This document shows, in pieces, positions 34,164 to 43,373 of a stretch of DNA of 61,172 nucleotides. The notes under the pieces were generated by a model that worked only from the letters and a program-made list of their open reading frames with translations, was not told the DNA's origin and made no database searches. Position 1 is the first letter of the stretch, and each line of letters opens with the position of its first letter. Both the position numbers and the translations under genes were made by a program. Source of the DNA: Methylobacterium sp. WL119 (GTDB taxonomy: Bacteria > Pseudomonadota > Alphaproteobacteria > Rhizobiales > Beijerinckiaceae); contig NZ_VRUU01000020.1 in the NCBI RefSeq assembly GCF_008039875.1, positions 1 to 61,172 of the forward strand. The letters are read 5' to 3'.

Positions 34164-34667
34164 CTACGGCTCCTCGGGGCGGAGCGTCCGCAGGACGTCG
34201 AAGGGTTTCACGTCCTCGCCGAGCTGGACCGCCTCGAACACCACCCCGGGCTTGCGCGGATAGGGGTCGATCCCGAGCGCCAGGAACTCGGCGGTCAGAA
34301 GGCCGAAGTCGATCCGCCCGCCGACGATCGGGTCGGGGATGTCGGCATCCTCCGCGTCGGTGCCGGCGAGGCGGTCGGTGTCGGTGAAGACCACCTCCAC
34401 CGGCTCGGAGACCTTGGTCTCGAACGGCTCCAGGCTGACGGTGCAGACCAGCGTCACGGTGCCCTCGACGGTGCCGGTGACGACGAGGCGGCTCGTCGGG
34501 CCGGACACCGAGAACTGCCCGGCGAGGTCGCGGATCGCCGGGATCTTGAAGTCGGCGGCGAGCGCCGTGCACTCAGCCGGCGTCGCCTCGACGGTGACGG
34601 CGCCGCGGCCCTGCGGCAGCCGCGCCACGCTCACCCATCGGGACAGGGGGGTCTCGCTCACGCTCAT
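34164..34667 (-). CDS. DUF177 (YceD) family protein
   Basis: The 167-residue protein matches DUF177: a C-x-L-like [24 protein letters not shown] core and the [25 protein letters not shown] segment. In many bacteria YceD precedes rpmF and plsX, and it has been tied to 23S rRNA accumulation. Here it overlaps the ubiquinol-cytochrome c chaperone gene by four bases (ATGA), so the two are translationally coupled. Confidence 0.92.
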   Translation of the reverse strand: MSVSETPLSRWVSVARLPQGRGAVTVEATPAECTALAADFKIPAIRDLAGQFSVSGPTSRLVVTGTVEGTVTLVCTVSLEPFETKVSEPVEVVFTDTDRLAGTDAEDADIPDPIVGGRIDFGLLTAEFLALGIDPYPRKPGVVFEAVQLGEDVKPFDVLRTLRPEEP

Positions 34668-35224
34668 CGGGCTTCCAGGTCGGGTGTCGGGGCATCGCCC
34701 GCATGCGGAAAGGACGGGCCGGCGCCGAGCAGGCCGTCGAGGTCGGCCTCGGCCAGCGCGCGGTCGGCGGCGAGGACGTAGTCGGCGAGGCCGGCGGCGG
34801 CTTCGGGATCCTCGCTGCCGAGCACGTTGCGGGCGAGCGCAATGCGGAGCGCGGCGGCATCGCCCGCGTCGAGCGCCGCGTCGTAGTTGGCGGCGCGGCC
34901 GTAGAACGCGGCGCCGAGCTTCTTCATGCGCTTGGGCACGCCGAAATCGCCGACGCCGAGCTCGCGCAGGGACGCGTCGAGCTGGAGGAAGACCGAGTTC
35001 ACGAGGTCCTGCGCCACGTCCGCCGCCGGTGCCGGCAGGCGGTTCAGGCGGCGCAAAGCCAGGATGACGTGGAGGATGAGCGATTCGAAGCGGCCCTCCA
35101 CGCCGTCGGGCACGCCGAGCGCGGTGTAGAGGCCCGGCTGCCGCGAGGCCGCGTTGAGGCGCATGTGCAGGGTCTCGATGGACCGCCGCCGCGCATCGTT
35201 GCGCCGGAAGAACCGGGTGATCAT
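34664..35224 (-). CDS. Ubiquinol-cytochrome c chaperone family protein
   Basis: The 186-residue helical protein matches the CBP3/UQCC1-like family with LYTALGVPDGVEGRFESLILHVILALRRL and a helical C-terminal half. The mitochondrial homologues help cytochrome b assembly in complex III; the bacterial role is inferred from this. It is the first gene of the minus-strand block leading to DUF177, plsX, fabH, ihfA and merR, and it is divergent from bamE across 225 bp. Confidence 0.88.
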   Translation of the reverse strand: MITRFFRRNDARRRSIETLHMRLNAASRQPGLYTALGVPDGVEGRFESLILHVILALRRLNRLPAPAADVAQDLVNSVFLQLDASLRELGVGDFGVPKRMKKLGAAFYGRAANYDAALDAGDAAALRIALARNVLGSEDPEAAAGLADYVLAADRALAEADLDGLLGAGPSFPHAGDAPTPDLEAR

Positions 35225-35449
35225 GGGGTCCGCCCTCGGCCCGGAGGCCGGCCCCCGGACCGCGCCCGGCGGAACGGCCGTGCCCGGTCGCGCAGCGTTG
35301 TGGCCTGTGGCCGAGCTTGCCTTGTCAAAGCCATAACCCCGCGGTACGGCAACCCACGGTCAAGGTGCAAGCATTCATCAGACCGCCCCTGGTGTCGCGC
35401 TCCGGCGTGCCTAGCGGCGTCCCGTCCCATCAGCAACATAGGGTGGCCG

Positions 35450-35947
35450 ATGTCGCGCCGTCTCGTTCCGTCTCTCGCGCGCCTCGGCCTCGTCGGCCTG
35501 CTCGGCCTCGGCCTGTCGGGCTGCATCGGCGAGGAGCTTCGCCACGGCTACCAGATCGACCAGGCGGCGCTCGCCACCGTCAAGCCCGGCATGAGCCCGG
35601 AGCAGGTGCTGCAGACGCTGGGCACCCCGTCCACGGTCTCCACCGTCGGCAACAAGTCCTGGTACTACATCTCCCAGAACACCTCGCGCACGGTCCTGTT
35701 CCTCGGCGAGCAGGTCGAGGACCAGAAGGTCACGGCGGTGTACTTCACTTCCGCCTTCAAGGTGGAGCGCGTCGCCCTGTACGGCCTGCAGGACGGCAAG
35801 GTGTTCGACTTCATCGAGCGCACCACGCCGACCAGCGGCGCCGACCGCGCCTTCCTGAGCCAGCTGTTCAAGGGCCTGACCAAGTACGAGCCCTTCGGCA
35901 GCGGCAACGGCGCCAGCGTCGTCCCGGGCGCCCAGCGCGGCATGTGA
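35450..35947 (+). CDS. bamE: Outer membrane protein assembly factor BamE/OmlA
   Basis: The 165-residue lipoprotein has a lipobox LGLSGC with C25 as the lipidated cysteine and the SmpA/OmlA domain: LATVKPGMSPEQVLQTLGTPS, SWYYISQNTSR and VTAVYFTSAFKVERVALYGLQDGK. BamE supports the BamA complex that inserts beta-barrel proteins into the outer membrane. Its position divergent from the ubiquinol-cytochrome c chaperone is typical for Rhizobiales. The longer frame from 34703 is a shadow. Confidence 0.95.
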   Translation: MSRRLVPSLARLGLVGLLGLGLSGCIGEELRHGYQIDQAALATVKPGMSPEQVLQTLGTPSTVSTVGNKSWYYISQNTSRTVLFLGEQVEDQKVTAVYFTSAFKVERVALYGLQDGKVFDFIERTTPTSGADRAFLSQLFKGLTKYEPFGSGNGASVVPGAQRGM

Positions 35948-35977
35948 GGCGTCGGGCGAAGGCCCGACCCCGAACCG

Positions 35978-36007
35978 TCCTTCCCCCCTCTGCGGGGGGA
36001 GGGAGGC
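35978..36007. repeat. C/G-rich hairpin repeat, copy 2
   Basis: TCCTTCCCCCCTCTGC followed by GGGGGGAGGGAGG lies between bamE and the convergent HAD gene, 30 bases after the bamE stop. Same family as the copies near 10331, 41491, 51851 and 60999. Confidence 0.7.
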
Positions 36008-36021
36008 GGCCCCGCGAGGGC

Positions 36022-36735
36022 TCATCGTCGTGCTGACAGGACGGCCTCCACGATCTGCGCGGGTTCGGCGAACATCAGGTCGGGACGGGCCGCCGACAGG
36101 GTCGCCCCGTCGGTGTAGCCCCACGCGACGGCGCCGAAGGCGCAGCCCACCGCGCGCGCCGCGTCGAGATCGCGCAGCTCGTCGCCGACGCAGAGCACCG
36201 CACGCGGCTCGATCCGCGCATGGCGCAGCAGGCTTGCGAGACGCCGTGCCTTGCCGAACACCGACGCGCCGCAGGCGTAGCGGCCGATCCGGGCGGCGTC
36301 CGGCCCGAGCACGCGCCGGACGTTCGCCTCGGTGTTCGAGCTGAGCACGGCCGTCGCGACGCCCGCTTCGCCGAGCCCCGCCAGCATCTCCGAAGTTCCG
36401 GGAAACGGATGCAGCAGCGCGGCGTCGCGCGCGGCGAGCCCGTGCATGTGGCGGGCGATCACCGGCAGCTTCCAGCGCGGCACGCCGAGGCGCGCCATGA
36501 TCGCCCGCGCCGAGAGCCTGCGGAGCTCGTCGGTCTCGTGCGCCGCGACCCGGCGGAAGCGGTAGCGGTCGGCCACCGCGTCGAGCACGCCGCAGAACCA
36601 GGGAAAGGTGTCGGCGAGCGTCCCGTCGAAATCGAGGACGACGAGGCGATATCCGCGAGCCGGGGCGGGACGGATCAGAACCGCAGGGTCTCCGCCGGGA
36701 CGTCGAGGCGCAGCACGAGGCCGCTCGGCGCCCAA
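36022..36735 (-). CDS. HAD family phosphatase (phosphoglycolate phosphatase-like)
   Basis: The protein of about 218-237 residues has HAD motif I DFDGTLAD, motif II VLSSNTEANV, the lysine of motif III in GKARRL, and motif IV GDELRDLDAARA. It should hydrolyse a small phosphate ester in the cytoplasm. There is no ATG or GTG near the start of the conserved domain. The TTG at 36735, with GGAG upstream, is proposed, which makes the gene overlap the end of the histidine kinase gene by about 60 bases. A CTG at 36678 overlapping the kinase stop is the alternative. Confidence 0.8.
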   Translation of the reverse strand: MGAERPRAAPRRPGGDPAVLIRPAPARGYRLVVLDFDGTLADTFPWFCGVLDAVADRYRFRRVAAHETDELRRLSARAIMARLGVPRWKLPVIARHMHGLAARDAALLHPFPGTSEMLAGLGEAGVATAVLSSNTEANVRRVLGPDAARIGRYACGASVFGKARRLASLLRHARIEPRAVLCVGDELRDLDAARAVGCAFGAVAWGYTDGATLSAARPDLMFAEPAQIVEAVLSARR

Positions 36736-38591
36736 TCGTGCTCCAGGATGCCGTCGAGCTGGCCCGTGACGCTGCGCTCGGCGAGTTCCGTGCCGAAGCC
36801 CTTGCGCGTGGGGGCCGAGGGAACGGGCGGCCCGCCGCGCTCGGCCCAGGTCAGGCGGTAGCGCGAATCGGTCCGCCGCCCGGTCAGCGTGACGGTGCCG
36901 GCCTCGTTGGAGAGCGCGCCGTACTTCACCGCGTTCGTCGCCTGCTCGTGCATGATCAGCGCCAGCGCGGTCGCCGCGCGCTCGCCGACGACCGCATCGT
37001 CGCCGTCGACGGCGATGCGGCAGCGCCCGTCCTCGGCGTAGGCCGACAGGATCAGGCGCATCAGCCCGAGGATGGTCTGGCCGCCGACCCGCGGCGCGCT
37101 GCCGGCGGAATGCGGGCGGACGTATTCGTGGGCCTGGGCCAGCGCCCCGAGCCGCTCGCGGAACGCCTTCGCGAACGGGCGCGCGCCGGGATCGCTGCGG
37201 GCGCTGAGCGCGGCGATGCCGCCGACCACGGCGAAGATGTTCTTGATCCGGTGCGACAGCTCCTTGATCAGCAGGTCGCGCGCCTCCTCGGCGCGCTTGC
37301 GCTCGCGCAGGTCGCGGGTGACCGTGCCGTAGCCGGCATGGCGGCCGGCCGCATCCCGCACGGCGAACACCGTGAACAGCACGGCGATGGCCTCGCCGGT
37401 GGCGAAGTGCCGGAACGCGAGCTCGCCCTCCCACCAGCCGTCGCGCTCGAGCGCCGGCATCGCCACGCCCTCGAGGGCTTCGCGGCTCTCGGGGGTCACG
37501 TAGTCGGCGATCGTGGTCCGCAGCGCGGCGTCGAGGTCGGGCAGCCCGACCAGCGCCAGCGCGGCCTCGTTCAAGTGCGCGATCCGCCCGTCCTCGGTGG
37601 CCAGCCCGATGAAGTCCTTCGAGGTCTCGACGACGGAGGCGAGCTTGCGCGCGTCGGCGACCGCCTGCCTCAGGTCGTGGATGTCGGTGCAGGTCCCGAA
37701 CCAGCGCTCGATCCGCCCGTCGGCGCCGCGGATCGGCATCGCGCGCCCGAGGGTCCAGCGATAGGCGCCGCTGTGGTGGCGCAGGCGGTACTCGACCTCG
37801 TAGGGCGCACCGGTCGCGAGGCTGTGGCGCCAGCGGCTCCAGGCCTCCGCCTGGTCGTCGGGATGGAACATGTCGGTCCAGCCGGCGCCGTCGGTGGAGC
37901 CGTGGGGCACGCCGGTGAATTCGTACCAGCGGTCGTTGTAGAAGTCGTGGAAGCCGTCGGGCTGCGTGGTCCAGACCATCTGCGGCATCGCCGAGGTCAT
38001 CACCCGGAAGCGGCGCTCGCTCGCGGCCAGCTCGCGCTCCCGTGCATCGACGTCGGCGAGGGTGCGGCGATGCTCGACCAGGGTCGAGATCTGGCGGGCG
38101 AGCGCGGCCAGGGTGTCGCCCTGGGCCCTGGTGAGCCCCTCGGGCCGCGCGGTGCGGTCGAGGACGCACATCGTGCCGATCGGGGCGCCGATCCGGCTGC
38201 GGATCACCGCCGCGGCGTAGAAGCGGAACCCGTTCTCGGCCCGGATCGCCGGGTTGTCGCGGGTGCGGGGATCGACGGTCAGGTCGGTGATGACGAACAG
38301 CCCGTCGGCGTGCGAATCGTCGGCCTGGAGGGCGTGGACGCAGACCGAGCGGTCGATGCCGGTCTCGCGCTCGCCGTAGCCGATCTCGGCCTTGAACCAC
38401 TGCCGATGCGCATCGACGAAGCCGATCAGCGAGACCGGAACGGCGCAGACCAGGGCGGCGATCCGCGCGAGGTCGTCATAGGCCGGGTCCGGTTCGGTAT
38501 TGAGGATCCGCAGCGCGCGAAGCTCCGCGAGCCGCTCGGCCTCGTTCCAGCGCTCTCGTTCGGTCGCACGCGTCTGGCTCGCGATCGTAAT
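36675..38591 (-). CDS. GAF-PAS-PAS HWE/HisKA_2-type sensor histidine kinase (non-standard start)
   Basis: The 638-residue reading frame has an N-terminal GAF domain (about 15-180; VSLIGFVDAHRQWFKAE, GIDRSVCVHAL), two PAS/PAC domains (about 194-308 and 315-428) and a HisKA_2/HWE kinase domain with H447 in ELSHRIKNIFAVVGG and the N-box HEQATNAVKYG. It is cytosolic, without membrane segments; such kinases sense light, redox or small ligands and feed general stress response pathways. The first ATG/GTG/TTG in frame is GTG 38207, which would cut the GAF domain in half; ATT 38591 with CGGGAG upstream gives the full domain. Confidence 0.82.
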   Translation of the reverse strand: MTIASQTRATERERWNEAERLAELRALRILNTEPDPAYDDLARIAALVCAVPVSLIGFVDAHRQWFKAEIGYGERETGIDRSVCVHALQADDSHADGLFVITDLTVDPRTRDNPAIRAENGFRFYAAAVIRSRIGAPIGTMCVLDRTARPEGLTRAQGDTLAALARQISTLVEHRRTLADVDARERELAASERRFRVMTSAMPQMVWTTQPDGFHDFYNDRWYEFTGVPHGSTDGAGWTDMFHPDDQAEAWSRWRHSLATGAPYEVEYRLRHHSGAYRWTLGRAMPIRGADGRIERWFGTCTDIHDLRQAVADARKLASVVETSKDFIGLATEDGRIAHLNEAALALVGLPDLDAALRTTIADYVTPESREALEGVAMPALERDGWWEGELAFRHFATGEAIAVLFTVFAVRDAAGRHAGYGTVTRDLRERKRAEEARDLLIKELSHRIKNIFAVVGGIAALSARSDPGARPFAKAFRERLGALAQAHEYVRPHSAGSAPRVGGQTILGLMRLILSAYAEDGRCRIAVDGDDAVVGERAATALALIMHEQATNAVKYGALSNEAGTVTLTGRRTDSRYRLTWAERGGPPVPSAPTRKGFGTELAERSVTGQLDGILEHDWAPSGLVLRLDVPAETLRF

Positions 38592-38761
38592 CGGCAGCTC
38601 CCGAATTCCCGAGCCAGAGATAGGCGGCTTGCGCCGCCGCGCCTAGGTTCGGGAACGGACGAAGCGCCGGTTTCGTTCGAAGCGGGTCGCGAGCGCCCGT
38701 TCGTGGGCGCGTTCGCGGCCCGCACCCCGACGAGGGACGGGAGCGGGCCGCGGGAGTCGCC

Positions 38762-39853
<1,092 letters not shown>

Positions 39854-40123
39854 GGGCTTCCCGTGTTTGGATGGGGTGGGGGCGGCACGCCGCACCCCGT
39901 GTGACGCATAGGTGGCGGGAACGATGCCGCCCGCAAGGCACTGGACGCATGGGCGACCCTGCCGGGGTGCGCGGGCGCACATGGTGTCGCGGGCGGCCTT
40001 CCCTCCGCTCCCCGGATCACAGGATCCGGGCATGCAGGGAGCGGGCATGACGGGCGCGCATTCGCGTTCGTGCCGCGGATCGCGTATAGCTCGACGCCTC
40101 ATTTCCAAGGTCTTTGCAAGAAC

Positions 40124-41443
40124 ATGGCGACGGCGTCGTTCGACACCGCCCGGCGCGCGGGCAGCGATTTCTCCGGCATCGAGAAGGCGCCCGAGTTCCG
40201 GCCCGAGCCGGCACCCGCGGCGGTGCCCGGGCAGCGCAGTTCGCTCGTCGGCCTGCCGCGGGCGGCGCTGAAGGAGCGCCTGCTCGCCGTCGGCGTCGGC
40301 GAGCGCGAGAGCAAGATGCGCTCGGGCCAGCTCTGGAACTGGCTCAACGTCCGCGGCGCGCAGGACTTCGACCAGATGACCAACGTCGGCAAGGCGCTGC
40401 GGGCGCAGCTCGCCGCCGCCTACACCCTCGACCGGCCCGAGGTGGTCAGCCAGCAGGTCTCGCGCGACGGCACCCGCAAGTGGCTGCTGCGCATGGCCCC
40501 GACCGGCCGGCACGACCACAACCGCGGCGCCGAGATCGAGTGCGTCTACATTCCGGGGCCCGACCGCGGCACGCTCTGCGTCTCGTCCCAGGTCGGCTGC
40601 ACGCTGACCTGCTCGTTCTGCCATACCGGCACGCAGCGCCTGGTGCGCAACCTGTCGGCGGCCGAGATCACCGCCCAGCTCGTCGTCGCCCGCGACGCGC
40701 TCGGCGACTGGCCCGGCCTGATCCCGTCGCGCGACGCCTCGGGCAGCGGCGAGGTCGGGCGGCTCGTCACCAACATCGTGTTCATGGGCATGGGCGAGCC
40801 GCTCTACAATCTGGAGAACGTCGTCGACGCGGTGGCGACGATGTCGGACCCGGAGGGGCTCGCGCTGTCGCGCCGGCGCATCACGGTGTCGACCTCCGGC
40901 GTCGTGCCGCAGATCCGGCGGCTCGGCGAGGAGGCGCACGCGATGCTGGCGATCTCGCTCCACGCCGTGCGCGACGAGCTCCGCGACGAACTGGTGCCGC
41001 TGAACCGCAAATACCCGATCGCCGAGCTGATGCGCGCCTGCCGCGAATATCCCGGCCTCAACAACGCCCGCCGCATCACCTTCGAGTACGTGATGCTGAA
41101 AGGCGTCAACGACACCGACGGCGACGCGCGCGAGCTGGTGCGGCTGCTCAAGGGCATCCCGGCCAAGATCAACCTGATCCCGTTCAACCCCTGGCCCGGC
41201 AGCCGGTACGAATGCTCGGACTGGGAGCGGATCGAGCGCTTCTCCGAGATCGTGTTCGACGCCGGCTACGCCTCGCCGGTGCGGACCCCGCGCGGCCGCG
41301 ACATCCTCGCCGCCTGCGGCCAGCTCAAGAGCGAGACCGAGAAGCTGCGCGCCCGCGAGCGCATGCTGCTCGACGCGGGCGGCGACGCGGCCGGCGCGGT
41401 CTCGGCCCAGGGCTTCTACGCCCTTCACGACGGCGAGGAATGA
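40124..41443 (+). CDS. rlmN: Dual-specificity 23S rRNA/tRNA adenine C2 methyltransferase
   Basis: The 439-residue radical SAM enzyme methylates A2503 of 23S rRNA and A37 of some tRNAs. The cluster motif CTLTCSFC (C159, C163, C166) and the C-terminal cysteine in AACGQLK (methyl carrier/resolving) are present, along with [10 protein letters not shown] and [10 protein letters not shown]. The N-terminal 35 residues vary in the family; the start at 40124 (MATASFD) is chosen, with 40070 possible. Confidence 0.96.
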   Translation: MATASFDTARRAGSDFSGIEKAPEFRPEPAPAAVPGQRSSLVGLPRAALKERLLAVGVGERESKMRSGQLWNWLNVRGAQDFDQMTNVGKALRAQLAAAYTLDRPEVVSQQVSRDGTRKWLLRMAPTGRHDHNRGAEIECVYIPGPDRGTLCVSSQVGCTLTCSFCHTGTQRLVRNLSAAEITAQLVVARDALGDWPGLIPSRDASGSGEVGRLVTNIVFMGMGEPLYNLENVVDAVATMSDPEGLALSRRRITVSTSGVVPQIRRLGEEAHAMLAISLHAVRDELRDELVPLNRKYPIAELMRACREYPGLNNARRITFEYVMLKGVNDTDGDARELVRLLKGIPAKINLIPFNPWPGSRYECSDWERIERFSEIVFDAGYASPVRTPRGRDILAACGQLKSETEKLRARERMLLDAGGDAAGAVSAQGFYALHDGEE

Positions 41444-41490
41444 GGGGGCCCGGCGCCTCTCCGGTGTGGGCCTTCTGGCAGAGGTAACCG

Positions 41491-41523
41491 TCTCTTCCCT
41501 CCCCCGCAGAGGGGGGAGGGGGA
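41491..41523. repeat. C/G-rich hairpin repeat, copy 3
   Basis: TCTCTTCCCTCCCCC-GCAGA-GGGGGGAGGGGGA is a near-perfect stem-loop between rlmN and the convergent DUF3775 gene. It is nearly identical to copy 4 inside the GTA cluster. Confidence 0.8.
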
Positions 41524-41534
41524 GCCGGCCTCGG

Positions 41535-41933
41535 TCAGCCCTGCGGCAGGTCCGGCGTGATGCCGAGGGCGTCCATGCCCTCCTCCAGGAGGTCGCCAGC
41601 ATCCGGCGTGCCGAGCAGCGTCTTCACCGCGCCGTCGCCGGCGCCTTCGCGCTCGCGGGCGAAGCGGACCGCGTCGGCCCATTCCTCCGGCTCCATGTCG
41701 CCGCGGCCGACATAGAGCAGCGCCAGCAGGTCGGCGCGCTCGTCGTCGTTGAGGCCGGCGATCATGCCGCGCAGCTCCGATTCGGTGGCGTCGTCGGTGC
41801 CGGAGGTGAGCACGTCGGTGGCGCCGTCGTCGATGGCGTTGGAGCCGGAATCCGGATCGGTCGCGCCCTCCTTCACCTCGACCGCGCGCAGGCGCAGGAT
41901 GATCTCGGTGACCGTATCGGGGGCGATGTCCAT
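41535..41933 (-). CDS. DUF3775 domain protein
   Basis: The 132-residue acidic protein matches DUF3775: MDIAPDTVTEIILRLRAVEVKEG at the start, LRGMIAGLNDDERADLLALLYVGRGDMEPEEW in the middle, and TPDAGDLLEEGMDALGITP at the end. Its function is unknown and the family is limited mostly to Alphaproteobacteria. It is convergent with rlmN, and the MFS gene is divergent from it. Confidence 0.85.
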   Translation of the reverse strand: MDIAPDTVTEIILRLRAVEVKEGATDPDSGSNAIDDGATDVLTSGTDDATESELRGMIAGLNDDERADLLALLYVGRGDMEPEEWADAVRFAREREGAGDGAVKTLLGTPDAGDLLEEGMDALGITPDLPQG

Positions 41934-42142
41934 GTCGAGCTCCGGTTGGCGGTCCCGTCGGGGGCCTGAAGCTGCGACAACTGGCGAGAGCGATGCCGGT
42001 TCGCCCGGCCCGGCGCCGTCGTGCGCCCGCGCGGTCGGATTTCGCCGCCCGTTCGCTCCGCGGCGCCCGTGAAGATGCGCGCACGTCGCGGCGCCACGCG
42101 GTGCTACGCTGTCGCCGGGGCGGGCACGCGCGGAGGCGGGGG

Positions 42143-43309
42143 ATGAAGCGGGACGGGCTCGTCGGCTGCCTCGCGCTCTACGCCGCGCTCTACGGCGCCT
42201 ACGGCTGCATCTCGCCGATCCTGCCGAACGTGCTCGCCGCGGGCGGCCTGCCCCCGGAGCGGATCGCGATCCTGCTCGCCGCTGCGACCCTGGTGCGGCT
42301 CGTGGCGGGCCCGCTCGCCGGGCGCTCCGCCGACCGGCACGCGGCGACCCGCCCGATCCTCGCCGCCGCCTGTGGCCTCACCGCGCTCGCGGTCCTCGGG
42401 CATCTCCCCGCGCGCGGGTTCTGGCCGTTCCTCGCGGTCGGCCTCGCCTACGCGGTGACGACTGCCCCGCTGGCCCCGCTCGCCGACGTGCTCGGGCTCG
42501 CCGCGGCGCGGGGCGGCGCCGCGTTTCCCTACGGCTGGGTGCGGGGCGCCGGCTCGGCCGCCTTCATCGCCGGCGTCGGTGCCGCCGGCTGGCTGGTGCA
42601 GGGGTTCGGGCTCGCGGCCGGCCTCGTCGCCGGAGCGGTGCTGTTCGCGGCCGCCGGTTCGGCGGCGCTCGCCGGGCGGGACCCGGGCGTCGCGCGCGAC
42701 GGGCCCGTCGCCGCGCCCGGGATCGGCTTCGCCGACGTCCTCCGCCTTCCCGCCTTCCGCCGCACGGTGCTGGTCGCGGCCCTGGTGATCGGCGCGCACG
42801 CGATGCACGACGCCTTCGCGATGATCCTGTGGCGCGAGGCCGGCATCGGGGCGGGCGCCGCCGGCCTGCTCTGGGCCGAGGCGGTGGCGGCGGAGGTGTT
42901 CGTGTTCCTGATCGCCGGCCCGCCGCTGCTGGCGCGGATCGGGTTGCCGGGCGGCCTCGCGGTCGCCGCCGGCGCCGGCGCGCTGCGCTGGGCGGTGCAG
43001 GCCGAGACGGTGGCGCTGCCCTGGCTCGCCGCGATCCAGTCCCTGCACGGCCTGAGCTTCGCGCTCCTGCATCTCGCCTGCCTCGGGCTGATCGAGCGGA
43101 CCGTGCCGCCGGCCGCCCGCGCCACGGCGCTGGCGCTCTACGGCACCGTCGGCCTCGGCCTCGCCGGCGCGGCGGCGACGCTCGCGTCCGGTCCGCTATA
43201 TTCGGCCTTCCACGGCCGCGGCTTCTGGGCGATGGCGGTGCTGAGCCTCGCCGCGCTGCCGCTCGTTCCGCGCTTGCGCCCGCCGTCGGAAGGCACGACC
43301 TCTGCGTGA
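42143..43309 (+). CDS. MFS transporter of the HcaT-like (PPP) family
   Basis: The 388-residue membrane protein has about 12 hydrophobic segments and the MFS loop motif LAGRSADRHAATR between helices 2 and 3, as in MFS_1_like proteins annotated as 3-phenylpropionate transporters. Substrate is unknown. The ATG at 42143 follows GGAGGCGGGGG. It ends 64 bp before priA on the same strand. Confidence 0.87.
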   Translation: MKRDGLVGCLALYAALYGAYGCISPILPNVLAAGGLPPERIAILLAAATLVRLVAGPLAGRSADRHAATRPILAAACGLTALAVLGHLPARGFWPFLAVGLAYAVTTAPLAPLADVLGLAAARGGAAFPYGWVRGAGSAAFIAGVGAAGWLVQGFGLAAGLVAGAVLFAAAGSAALAGRDPGVARDGPVAAPGIGFADVLRLPAFRRTVLVAALVIGAHAMHDAFAMILWREAGIGAGAAGLLWAEAVAAEVFVFLIAGPPLLARIGLPGGLAVAAGAGALRWAVQAETVALPWLAAIQSLHGLSFALLHLACLGLIERTVPPAARATALALYGTVGLGLAGAAATLASGPLYSAFHGRGFWAMAVLSLAALPLVPRLRPPSEGTTSA

Positions 43310-43373
43310 CGGCGCGTTTCATGGTACAAAACCGGAACATGCCGTCGGTCCCCGCAACACAACGCCCAGGTCC

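Noticed and set aside
34703..35947. Long frame giving BamE a 249-residue extension
   Set aside because: The extension is the shadow of the chaperone gene; the lipobox signal peptide places the true start at 35450.
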